Of a DNA stretch of 64,000 nucleotides, positions 1 to 6,044 are shown piece by piece. The first letter of the stretch is position 1; each line of letters starts with the position of its first letter. Under the pieces are notes generated by a model that did not search any database, was not told where the DNA came from, and worked only from the letters and a program-made list of their open reading frames with translations. The stretch is taken from contig CAVRCT010000007.1 of NCBI GenBank assembly GCA_963719645.1, forward strand, positions 496,001 through 560,000, in the 5' to 3' direction. Made by a program: the position numbers and the translations under genes. Source of the DNA: CAVRCT01 sp963719645 (lineage in GTDB: Bacteria; Pseudomonadota; Gammaproteobacteria; DSM-16500).

Positions 1-1217
1 TTATCTGGGCTAAATCCCCATGGTTCAAGATAATTAAGCATAAATTGATCTTGGACAGCTGCGGACTTTTCAACATACTCTTTAAATGATTGATGGTTTG
101 GATTAGTCGCTTGAGGGACAGCTACACTATACGACTTTTTGGAATCATCTTGGGTTGGCAGCATAATTGTTTTACGCATTTGATCTGTAAATTTTGTTTT
201 CACAATGGATATCATACCTTTAGTCGAACATTCAAAAAATGCGATAAAATGATTTTTATTTTTGGATTCTTGTACGACTGTCCAGTGAAAACCATTTTTA
301 AGCAAGTGAGGATCTGAAGGCAACGATGTAGCTGTTTTTTCTTCCTTGCTGTTTTTTTTCGACCCAAGATGATTTACCCGCCAAACGTGCCCACCCATAA
401 TTAATCTCATCGCTGGTAAAATAGAGGAGGGTGGTTTATAAAGATTACATAGTTGCTTAAAACAATTTTGGGTATATTCATCTAGCATGCTATCCACATA
501 GGATGAAGATGAAGAGAGAGTTAATTTTGTAGAATCATCACTCATCTTAGCTTCCTCAGCGTTGCTAAGTAATCCTAAGGAGGAAGAAGAGGAAGACAAA
601 GTAGATGGTAATGAGGGGAGAGGCAACTCGGGAGAATCTGACATCGCTTCTGATGCTGAATTTTCAAATTCAACTAGAGGCGGGTCCATCATATTACCAT
701 CAGAATCAAATCCAGAAAAAGATGAACTAGCATGATCGCTGGAAACTTGAGGTAACAGTGTTAGATCTGAAGAATAATTGGGTTCTGATGGAAAAGCTGG
801 TAAAGAAAAAAAGTGTGAAGAAGAAGATGATGAGGAAGACGAGCCTGCTTCTGCTGCAACTCCAATAGCCGTCTCAACAATCGGCATTGTCGAAGGCGTT
901 TGCGAGGGGGGTAACAATGAAGCGTTATATGAACACACGGGTGAATTAAGATAGTCTCTAGAATATTGCTGCAGCTTTGCATGAAAATCTGCTTGCTGCT
1001 CTGCAATACGTTTATCTTTTTCTGCGATCAGTTCTTTCAGCGCATTCGCCTTAGCATTTGCTAAGTTAGCTTTCAAATACAAGTCCTGATTTTTTTTGTG
1101 AAGGGACTCTAATTGGGCGTATAAGTCCTTGATCTCATTTTGTTTATTCTCAGCAAATTGTTTCGCCTGAGCCAGTTGTAATTGCAATTGAATGAAGCTG
1201 TCGCGACCCAATGACAT
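1..1217 (-). CDS. Serine-rich coiled-coil protein, partial (3' end outside window), possible secreted effector
   Basis: Reading the minus strand from an ATG at 1217, the frame stays open for 405 codons and runs off the left edge, so the C-terminus is missing. A GAGGTG Shine-Dalgarno sits just before the ATG. Residues about 5-75 are rich in Gln, Lys, Glu and Ala with heptad-like spacing and probably form a coiled coil. Residues about 120-250 are low complexity, with several runs of 5-9 serines and Pro/Ser stretches. The part after about residue 265 looks globular. I do not recognise a family. No signal peptide or membrane segment is visible. The plan, coiled coil plus poly-Ser linker plus unique domain, resembles type IV-secreted effectors of Legionellales and the protein at 36867-38480, but function is inference only. 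Confidence 0.75.
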   Translation of the reverse strand, partial: MSLGRDSFIQLQLQLAQAKQFAENKQNEIKDLYAQLESLHKKNQDLYLKANLANAKANALKELIAEKDKRIAEQQADFHAKLQQYSRDYLNSPVCSYNASLLPPSQTPSTMPIVETAIGVAAEAGSSSSSSSSSHFFSLPAFPSEPNYSSDLTLLPQVSSDHASSSFSGFDSDGNMMDPPLVEFENSASEAMSDSPELPLPSLPSTLSSSSSSLGLLSNAEEAKMSDDSTKLTLSSSSSYVDSMLDEYTQNCFKQLCNLYKPPSSILPAMRLIMGGHVWRVNHLGSKKNSKEEKTATSLPSDPHLLKNGFHWTVVQESKNKNHFIAFFECSTKGMISIVKTKFTDQMRKTIMLPTQDDSKKSYSVAVPQATNPNHQSFKEYVEKSAAVQDQFMLNYLEPWGFSPD

Positions 1218-1456
1218 AAGTCACCTCTATAATCTTATATGAAAAAGATTGAATAATAGCAAATAATCCTTAATAAAATATTAACGCTTTTTAATCTCGA
1301 TCAAACTCCAAATCACGCGTATTTCCTACCGGCCGCGCTGGTGTATACATTGACTAGGAAACGGGGTCACCCATTAGCCGAACTCCGGTCAATAGAAAAA
1401 ATGGCCCCGCTACGAAATATTTTTAATTTCGCATTTTTATTGAAGATATTTTTAAA

Positions 1457-1589
1457 AGTTTGTAGGTTGGGTTGAGCGCACGCAAGCGAAACCCAACAGT
1501 ATCACCCAGAACCTGCTTCTTTTACCGAGCAGCCGATGAATGGTGGGAAATGTAGGGTTTCACTGCCGCTCAACCCAATCTATGTGACT
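1457..1589. repeat. C-family palindromic-ended repeat, copy 1
   Basis: A 133-bp element begins AGTTTGTAGGTTGGG and ends with the inverted form ...CCCAATCTATGTGACT. The two arms, about 35 bp each, are inverted copies around a core containing GCAGCCGATGAATGGTGGG. Other copies lie at 3565-3720, 4523-4651 and 4967-5122, with a half copy at 58034-58074. Ends of the type AGT...ACT with inverted arms and no coding capacity make it MITE-like. Similar GTAGGTTGGGTT repeats are widespread in proteobacteria. Confidence 0.8.
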
Positions 1590-1610
1590 CGCTGTTGTTT
1601 AAATGCTTGG

Positions 1611-1645
1611 TAGTACTTTGTACCACTGGTACTTTGTGCTATAAT
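1611..1645 (+). promoter_or_regulatory. Promoter and probable operator of the RelE/XRE toxin-antitoxin operon
   Basis: A perfect TATAAT lies at 1640-1645, 19 bp before the toxin GTG. Just upstream the sequence GGTAGTACTTTGTAC is followed by a near-direct repeat GGTACTTTGTGC, and the first unit holds the palindrome GTACTTTGTAC. Such repeats over a promoter are typical binding sites for the antitoxin or toxin-antitoxin complex, giving autoregulation (inference). Confidence 0.5.
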
Positions 1646-1663
1646 TTAAAAAAGGAATAAATT

Positions 1664-1987
1664 GTGATTGAAGTTAAAGCAACACCGAAATTTATGCGTT
1701 TAGCTCGAAAGGCAATGACGACAGACGCTATTCAATCGTTAATTGATACATTGGCCTTAAATCCTGAAAAAGGTGTATTAATTTCTGGTACGGGTGGTAT
1801 TAGGAAATTACGTTTTGTAACAGGCAAGGGCGGCGGAAAACGTGGTGGTGTGCGGGTGCTTTATTATTACGATGGCGAGCATATTATTTTATTAATGACA
1901 TTATTTAAAAAGTCAGATCAAGAAAATATTGATCCAAGCGAAAAAGAAGAATTGCGTAAATTAATTAACGAATTATTTGGAGGTTAA
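1664..1987 (+). CDS. RelE/HigB-like type II toxin
   Basis: A 107-residue protein starting at GTG 1664 behind an AAAGGA Shine-Dalgarno. It has the compact RelE/ParE-superfamily pattern: an N-terminal helical pair, then a beta-rich stretch (IRKLRF, GVRVLYYY, IILLMTLFKKS) and a charged C-terminal helix, as in the phage-derived HigB/Gp49-like branch that cuts mRNA on the ribosome. The next gene, overlapping its last bases with the ribosome-binding site, is an XRE-type antitoxin, so this is a toxin-first operon like higBA. Complete and of normal length. Target and cleavage specificity cannot be read from sequence. Confidence 0.85.
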   Translation: MIEVKATPKFMRLARKAMTTDAIQSLIDTLALNPEKGVLISGTGGIRKLRFVTGKGGGKRGGVRVLYYYDGEHIILLMTLFKKSDQENIDPSEKEELRKLINELFGG

Positions 1988-1988
1988 C

Positions 1989-2267
1989 ATGAGTAAACTA
2001 GGCAAAGATTTGATTAGTTCTCTTAAAGAGGCAAAAAAGAAAGGTTTTGTAACACTACAGACTTCTCCTGATGTTGCGAAGATGAGAAAAAAACTCAAGC
2101 TTTCGCAGCGTGAATTTTCTATGATTTATCATATTAACATTGAGACGTTGCGCAAGTGGGAACAGGGTAAACGATTACCTGATTCTATTAGCAGAGCTTA
2201 TTTGACTTGCATCATGAATAATCCAAGATTGATAAATGAATTGCTCAATGCTGATAAATTAAAATAA
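1989..2267 (+). CDS. XRE-family antitoxin paired with the RelE-like toxin
   Basis: A 92-residue protein. I choose ATG 1989 because GGAGG at 1979-1983 sits 5 bp upstream and overlaps the end of the toxin gene; a TTG at 1977 is a poorer start. Residues about 30-80 form a helix-turn-helix of the Cro/C1 type (MRKKLKLSQREFSMIYHINIE, then LRKWEQGKR), a pattern common in antitoxins such as HigA/MqsA-like proteins. It should neutralise the upstream toxin and repress the operon promoter. The stop is followed by spacer and repeat sequence, so the operon has two genes. Confidence 0.85.
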   Translation: MSKLGKDLISSLKEAKKKGFVTLQTSPDVAKMRKKLKLSQREFSMIYHINIETLRKWEQGKRLPDSISRAYLTCIMNNPRLINELLNADKLK

Positions 2268-2341
2268 TAATAAAGAGAGAGTAGCTCGGGTGCAACTCCA
2301 TACGCGTCAAGCTAAGATATAGACAAGCCTCCGTTGTGTCG

Positions 2342-2463
2342 TCCCGGAATTTACTGGCGCTTAATGAGCGCTTTTTGCGAATTTAGCGCCAGTTAATGTC
2401 CGGGATCCATTTTGCTTAAAGCACGCAAGTTAAAAAGCAAGAAGGCGGTAAATTGAAAATGGA
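2342..2463. repeat. D-family hairpin element, partial copy, reaching into the HigB start
   Basis: A perfect-stemmed hairpin (arms TCCCGGAATTTACTGGCGC and its inverse, 2342-2405) is followed by about 55 bp that match 22338-22392 at most positions. The match ends at ATGGA, inside the first codons of the next gene. The fuller relative at 22260-22467 has terminal inverted repeats. Here the left outer arm and the right half are missing. Confidence 0.75.
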
Positions 2464-2674
2464 CGCAAAAGACTTGGCAAAAATAACACGCATTTTAGAC
2501 CGTCTTGATACTGCAGTTGTTGTAAAAGATATGGATATTCCAGGCTGGGATTTGCACGAATTAAAAGGCAATAGAAAAGGTGTTTGGAGTGTCGCCGTTC
2601 GTAAAAACTGGAAAATTACATTTCGTTTTGTAAGTGCCGATTCACATGATGTTAACTTAGAGGATTATCACTAA
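2453..2674 (+). CDS. higB: HigB-like (RelE superfamily) toxin, N-terminally short
   Basis: A 73-residue protein whose last 50 residues match the HigB/plasmid-killer family: PGWDLHELKG, GVWSVAVRKNWKITFRF and the terminal DVNLEDYH are hallmarks. Family members are usually 90-95 residues and begin with an extra strand and helix (about 20 residues) that is missing here. In-frame sequence upstream meets a stop at 2417-2419, inside repeat-derived DNA. The start is TTG 2453 or ATG 2459; an AAGAAGG Shine-Dalgarno favours TTG. It overlaps the antitoxin gene by one base. It may be a shortened active toxin or a decayed one held with its antitoxin. Confidence 0.8.
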   Translation: MKMDAKDLAKITRILDRLDTAVVVKDMDIPGWDLHELKGNRKGVWSVAVRKNWKITFRFVSADSHDVNLEDYH

Positions 2675-2976
2675 TGAGTACGTTAAGAGAAAAAAATCGT
2701 AAACCAACCTATCCCGGCGCCATTTTGCGAGAAAACGTATTACCGTCATTAGGTATTACTCAGTCTGAATTAGCGGAGAGATTAGGCGTGTCTAGGCGAA
2801 CAGTTTCTCATATTCTTCATGAGCATCGACCGCTTACACCTGATATGGCAATTCGATTAGCTCATCTCTTAGGTACAACGCCAGAAAGTTGGCTCAACAT
2901 GCAACAAGCTTTAGATGTGTGGGAGTTGGAGCGCAAAAATGCTCGGATTTATGGACAGATTGAAAAGGTGGCATAG
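2674..2976 (+). CDS. higA: HigA-type antitoxin, XRE family
   Basis: A 100-residue protein starting at ATG 2674, overlapping the toxin stop (TAATG). It carries the HigA pattern: PTYPGAILRENVLPSLGIT, a helix-turn-helix with QSELAERLGVSRRTVSHILH, and the downstream signature AIRLAHLLGTTPESWLNMQ. HigA binds HigB and represses the operon. Length and all conserved blocks are normal, in contrast with the shortened toxin, so this half appears functional. Confidence 0.92.
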   Translation: MSTLREKNRKPTYPGAILRENVLPSLGITQSELAERLGVSRRTVSHILHEHRPLTPDMAIRLAHLLGTTPESWLNMQQALDVWELERKNARIYGQIEKVA

Positions 2977-3000
2977 TAGTTTTTATGAAGTGTGGCCAGT

Positions 3001-3100
3001 GCCGGACGTAGCCTGGGCGATAGCCCAGAGCCTTGTCTCAATAAAAAATATTACGATTTGTTTGGAAAGAACCCTGGGCTATCCGCTAATACTTTTATCT
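3001..3100. repeat. Short palindromic repeat remnants
   Basis: The sequence GTAGCCTGGGCGATAGCCCAG contains the palindrome CTGGGC-GAT-AGCCCAG, and CCCTGGGCTAT follows at about 3070. This looks like an eroded copy of a widespread GTAGCCCGGG-type repeat. No gene is visible here. Confidence 0.4.
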
Positions 3101-3174
3101 AGCAAAAAATATTAGGCTTATGATATATTTCTCCAAATTTCAAAATAGTTAAATCACATTATTTGAGGTTCAAT

Positions 3175-3546
3175 ATGTTTCGTTTTGTAAGAAAAAATTT
3201 ACCTGGTCTTGGTGTTGTAAAAAAACCAAATATTTCATCTCGATTGACTCATCAAAGTATGCGAACGTTTTCATCTTCAAGCTCACAGGATGAAAAAAAT
3301 AAAAATGAAAATTCTGTATCAGGCACTGATACAAAAAAAATAGCTGAACTTTTTTCTTTGCACTTCCGACATCAATCAAATATTGAAATGCTTCAAGCAA
3401 TGATTGATCTTAGTCGCTCGCCTAATATAACTAGTTTGAGCAAAAGCCATCTAACTGAATCAATTGATGCAACATATGCTTTGTGTGAACGCCTTGATGA
3501 AATTGTCAGAGAGAAGCATACTCAGATATTTAATCCTCGTAGATAG
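3175..3546 (+). CDS. Unknown small protein with presequence-like N-terminus
   Basis: A 123-residue protein. ATG 3175 is chosen because TGAGG lies 6 bp upstream. The first 40 residues contain Arg and Lys but no acidic residue (MFRFVRKNLPGLGVVKK, then SSRLTHQSMRTFSSSSS), and then the composition switches to highly charged. RTFSSSSS resembles the Arg-based cleavage site of a mitochondrial presequence. Residues 55-123 are helical and charged (IAELFSLHFRHQSNIEMLQ, CERLDEIVREK). No family is recognised and no Sec signal peptide is seen. A 5'-truncated, otherwise identical copy lies at 4647-4948. It could be a secreted effector aimed at host mitochondria (inference); a chance basic tail is the alternative. 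Confidence 0.65.
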   Translation: MFRFVRKNLPGLGVVKKPNISSRLTHQSMRTFSSSSSQDEKNKNENSVSGTDTKKIAELFSLHFRHQSNIEMLQAMIDLSRSPNITSLSKSHLTESIDATYALCERLDEIVREKHTQIFNPRR

Positions 3547-3564
3547 CCTAACCGCCTTGCGATG

Positions 3565-3720
3565 AGTACGTAGGTTGGGTCGATAGACCCAACATCGACT
3601 TGTCTAAAATGTTGAGCCTGTCGGCCAACCTACGCGCTCAGAACCCCTTCCTTTATCGAGCAGCCGATGAATGGTGGGAAATGTTGGGTTTCGCTGTCGC
3701 TCAACCCAACCTACGTGACT
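3565..3720. repeat. C-family repeat, copy 2 (longer variant)
   Basis: It begins AGTACGTAGGTTGGG directly after the small gene and ends CCTACGTGACT. Compared with copies 1 and 3 it has an extra internal hairpin (GTAGGTTGG against CCAACCTAC) on its left side. It forms the right part of the 476-bp segment that was duplicated to 4647-5122. Confidence 0.8.
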
Positions 3721-3796
3721 TGAGGTATGGGGCGTTAAATTAAGAGAGTTTATTAAGGGTAAAACGGGGTCTGGGAATGTAGTTAAGTTAAAGAAA

Positions 3797-3814
3797 GCGG
3801 TATAATCGCTTGCA
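3797..3814 (+). promoter_or_regulatory. hicAB promoter with overlapping operator
   Basis: TATAAT at 3801-3806 is embedded in the inverted repeat AAGCG-GTATAAT-CGCTT. A palindrome lying exactly on the -10 box fits repression by HicB (or HicAB), which is known to autoregulate in this family. The -35 region is weak. Confidence 0.5.
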
Positions 3815-3853
3815 ATTCGGACGTTTTCGACCGATAATTGATAAAGGATTTAT

Positions 3854-4069
3854 ATGAAAGGTTCAGAATTATTAAGAAAGCTTAAAAAATTAGGTAAAGA
3901 GAAGGGTATCAAGGTTAATCTTATAGAAGAACGTGGCAAGGGCAGTCATTGTACGCTTGAATATGGAGATCGTTTTACGATTATCCGCAATTTAAAAGAT
4001 GAGCTTAAGACAGGTACTTTTAATGCAATGCTGAAGCAACTTGGTATTAATAAAAACGAATTAAGGTGA
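3854..4069 (+). CDS. hicA: HicA-type mRNA interferase toxin
   Basis: A 71-residue protein starting at ATG 3854 with AAAGGA upstream. HicA folds as a small double-stranded-RNA-binding-like domain that cleaves mRNA; the catalytic histidine lies in a G-x-G-S-H motif, seen here as GKGSH (His 32), followed by LEYGDRFTIIRN and the conserved C-terminal helix GTFNAMLKQLGI. The antitoxin gene follows 3 bp later. Complete and intact, so the pair is probably active. Confidence 0.93.
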   Translation: MKGSELLRKLKKLGKEKGIKVNLIEERGKGSHCTLEYGDRFTIIRNLKDELKTGTFNAMLKQLGINKNELR

Positions 4070-4072
4070 TAT

Positions 4073-4504
4073 ATGAATAATCAATTTAGTTACCCAGTTA
4101 AATTAACTAAACAAAAAGAAGGCGGCTATTTGGTGCAATTTCCCGATTTACCAGAGGCCATTACTCAAGGGGAAAATATTGATGACGCACTAAATGAAGC
4201 AATGGATTGTCTTGAAGAAGCTATTGCTCATCGGATTACAAAGAAATTAGAAATTCCAGCGCCGAGTCAGCGTAAGAGATGTAGATATGTTACGTTGCCC
4301 GCGACTTTTGCAGCAAAAACTGCTCTTTATATTATTATGAAAGAGAGAAAGCTTAGCAACACACTGCTTGCTAAAAAATTGGATTGCGATGAAAAAGAAG
4401 TTCGTCGATTGCTTGACCCTCACTATAGTTCCAAGCTTCCACGCATTGAAGAAGCTTTGTGTCTATTGGGAAAAAAGTTGCAAATTGAAGTTATTTCTTT
4501 CTGA
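4073..4504 (+). CDS. hicB: HicB-type antitoxin
   Basis: A 143-residue protein. The N-terminal half is the partial RNase-H-like HicB fold (YPVKLTKQKEGGYLVQFPDL, then EAITQGENIDDALNEAMDCL), which blocks the HicA active site. The C-terminal half (residues about 90-140, SNTLLAKKLDCDEKEVRRLLDP) is a helix-turn-helix-like DNA-binding region used for autorepression. It directly follows hicA. Normal length for the longer HicB branch. Confidence 0.93.
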   Translation: MNNQFSYPVKLTKQKEGGYLVQFPDLPEAITQGENIDDALNEAMDCLEEAIAHRITKKLEIPAPSQRKRCRYVTLPATFAAKTALYIIMKERKLSNTLLAKKLDCDEKEVRRLLDPHYSSKLPRIEEALCLLGKKLQIEVISF

Positions 4505-4522
4505 TGTTTTTTTAATTTAATG

Positions 4523-4651
4523 AGTTTGTAGGTTGGGTTGAGCGGCAGCGAAACCCAACAGCATCACCCAAAACCTGCTTCCTTTACCGAGCAGCCGATG
4601 AATGGTGGGAAATGTTGGGTTTCGCTGCCGCTCAACCCAACCTACGTGACT
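4523..4651. repeat. C-family repeat, copy 3
   Basis: Left end AGTTTGTAGGTTGGG, right end CCCAACCTACGTGACT, arms inverted over about 35 bp. The duplicated segment begins exactly at its right-end TGACT, so this repeat was the receiving site. Confidence 0.85.
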
Positions 4652-4948
4652 CATCAAAGTATGCGAACGTTTTCATCTTCAAGCTCACAGGATGAAAAAA
4701 ATAAAAATGAAAATTCTGTATCAGGCACTGATACAAAAAAAATAGCTGAACTTTTTTCTTTGCACTTCCGACATCAATCAAATATTGAAATGCTTCAAGC
4801 AATGATTGATCTTAGTCGCTCGCCTAATATAACTAGTTTGAGCAAAAGCCATCTAACTGAATCAATTGATGCAACATATGCTTTGTGTGAACGCCTTGAT
4901 GAAATTGTCAGAGAGAAGCATACTCAGATATTTAATCCTCGTAGATAG
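4647..4948 (+). pseudogene. 5'-truncated duplicate of the small gene at 3175-3546
   Basis: From TGACT at 4647 onward the sequence is identical to the gene at 3175-3546 starting from its base 3245, through the stop codon. The first 24 codons, including the basic presequence-like part and the ribosome-binding site, are missing and replaced by the C-family repeat. A frame through the repeat could give a longer fused protein, and an internal ATG exists at MRTFSSSSS, but neither has a convincing Shine-Dalgarno. Identity to the source over 300 bp says the copy event was recent. Confidence 0.75.
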
Positions 4949-4966
4949 CCTAACCGCCTTGCGATG

Positions 4967-5122
4967 AGTACGTAGGTTGGGTCGATAGACCCAACATCGA
5001 CTTGTCTAAAATGTTGAGCCTGTCGGCCAACCTACGCGCTCAGAACCCCTTCCTTTATCGAGCAGCCGATGAATGGTGGGAAATGTTGGGTTTCGCTGCC
5101 GCTCAACCCAACCTACGTGACT
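4967..5122. repeat. C-family repeat, copy 4 (duplicate of copy 2)
   Basis: Matches 3565-3720 with one visible substitution (CGCTGCCGC here, CGCTGTCGC there). It arrived with the duplicated gene fragment. Its last bases supply the stop codon of the minus-strand gene beside it. Confidence 0.85.
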
Positions 5123-5792
5123 ACGTGATTTCCGCTAATAAAGCAGAGAAGAATTCGTTTATTATTTTGAGGAAATGGGGCAAAAATGTTTTTTTAATAA
5201 AAATTGTATTATCTTTGATGGCTAGATGTGGGGAGTGTTTTATGATTTTTCTTATCTTGTCATCATCCTTCCCTGGCTTTAATTCTCCAGCTCTATGAGC
5301 GAAAATGTTTCTTATTTTTTGAATATCTTTAAGTTTGCTCCAGGAGTCTTCTGTGGAGACTAGGTTCAAGTGTGCAACCTTGCTTAAATAGAGTCTAGCC
5401 CGATTGATGCTGCTGCCATGCATGTCGTCTATTTTTAGCTTTAAATCTTTATTTTTCTTTAAAGCATTGCATAAATTATTTAAACCATGTTCTAAAATAG
5501 TAAAGATGCTCATTAAGAGCGAGCCTCGTTGGATGTTTGGAAAATATTCTTCAACGACACTATCTAGATCCCAGGAGAAATCATCTAATCCGTTAATTAC
5601 ATGAACATCGGTATGTCCCTCATGAATAGTATATACATCATCGGGGTTAGTTAGTTTGTGTATTTGTTTATCTAGTTGATCTTCTATTCCTATAACAAGA
5701 TTTTGTAATAGCTTAATATCGCCAAGGATATTTTCAATTAAGCCTATTGGATGTTTTGCATCATAAATTTTGATTGGCATATCGGATACCAT
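5121..5792 (-). CDS. HEPN-like protein of unknown function
   Basis: A protein of about 223 residues (start ATG 5792, or ATG 5780 four codons in; neither has a strong Shine-Dalgarno). It is mainly helical. Near residue 160 it has KIRNIFAHRAGE, which fits the R-x4-H motif of HEPN domains, seen in RNases of toxin-antitoxin, abortive-infection and CRISPR systems. The region around residue 95 (SLLMSIFTILEHGLNNLC) would form a first HEPN helix. The stop TAG (5121-5123) overlaps the end of a C-family repeat, so the native C-terminus may have been trimmed. Position beside three toxin-antitoxin pairs suggests a defence or stress role, unproven. Confidence 0.55.
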   Translation of the reverse strand: MVSDMPIKIYDAKHPIGLIENILGDIKLLQNLVIGIEDQLDKQIHKLTNPDDVYTIHEGHTDVHVINGLDDFSWDLDSVVEEYFPNIQRGSLLMSIFTILEHGLNNLCNALKKNKDLKLKIDDMHGSSINRARLYLSKVAHLNLVSTEDSWSKLKDIQKIRNIFAHRAGELKPGKDDDKIRKIIKHSPHLAIKDNTIFIKKTFLPHFLKIINEFFSALLAEIT

Positions 5793-5913
5793 TGCAGGTG
5801 TTTACGAGATTATACGTCAGGGAGGTTGTAACTTTATATGGTTTGTTGTTTCTAAGTGTCCCACCAGTGTCATGATTGGTAAGTTTTGAATTTTTCTGAA
5901 GATGGCTTTAATC

Positions 5914-5989
5914 TGGCTCCTCGGACTGGACTCGAACCAGTGACCCATTGATTAACAGTCAATTGCTCTACCGACTGAGCTACCGAGGA
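5914..5989 (-). tRNA. tRNA-Asn (anticodon GTT)
   Basis: On the minus strand, TCCTCGG pairs with CCGAGGA as acceptor stem, with D-arm GCTCAGTCGGTAGAGC, anticodon stem-loop TTGACTGTTAATCAA (GTT), T-arm GGTTCGAGTCC and an encoded CCA end. All arms fold, and the length is 76 nt. Confidence 0.97.
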
Positions 5990-6044
5990 ACGTATCGGTT
6001 AAGTGAGGTGAATACTAATATCGTATTCACCTGTCGTCAACTAT

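Larger units (their letters stand above)
1218..1663. other. Gene-free spacer with one C-family repeat
   Basis: This 446-bp spacer separates the minus-strand serine-rich gene from the plus-strand toxin gene. It contains one repeat of the GTAGGTTGGG family (1457-1589) and the promoter of the toxin operon (about 1611-1645). The part from 1290 to 1430 is relatively GC-rich and shows no open frame I would call. Confidence 0.6.

Noticed and set aside
1457..1589. Integron attC site
   Set aside because: The right end GTGACT and foldable arms are suggestive, but the GTTRRRY core is absent and there is no integrase.
4538..4948. A 136-residue fused frame joining a repeat with the duplicated gene
   Set aside because: The first 40 codons are C-family repeat sequence present elsewhere without coding; no Shine-Dalgarno. 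Treated as a truncated duplicate.
1..5800. Prophage or integrative element
   Set aside because: No integrase, transposase, phage structural gene or clear attachment-site duplication is visible; the tRNA-Asn at 5914 is intact but no matching repeat of its 3' end was seen in the region.
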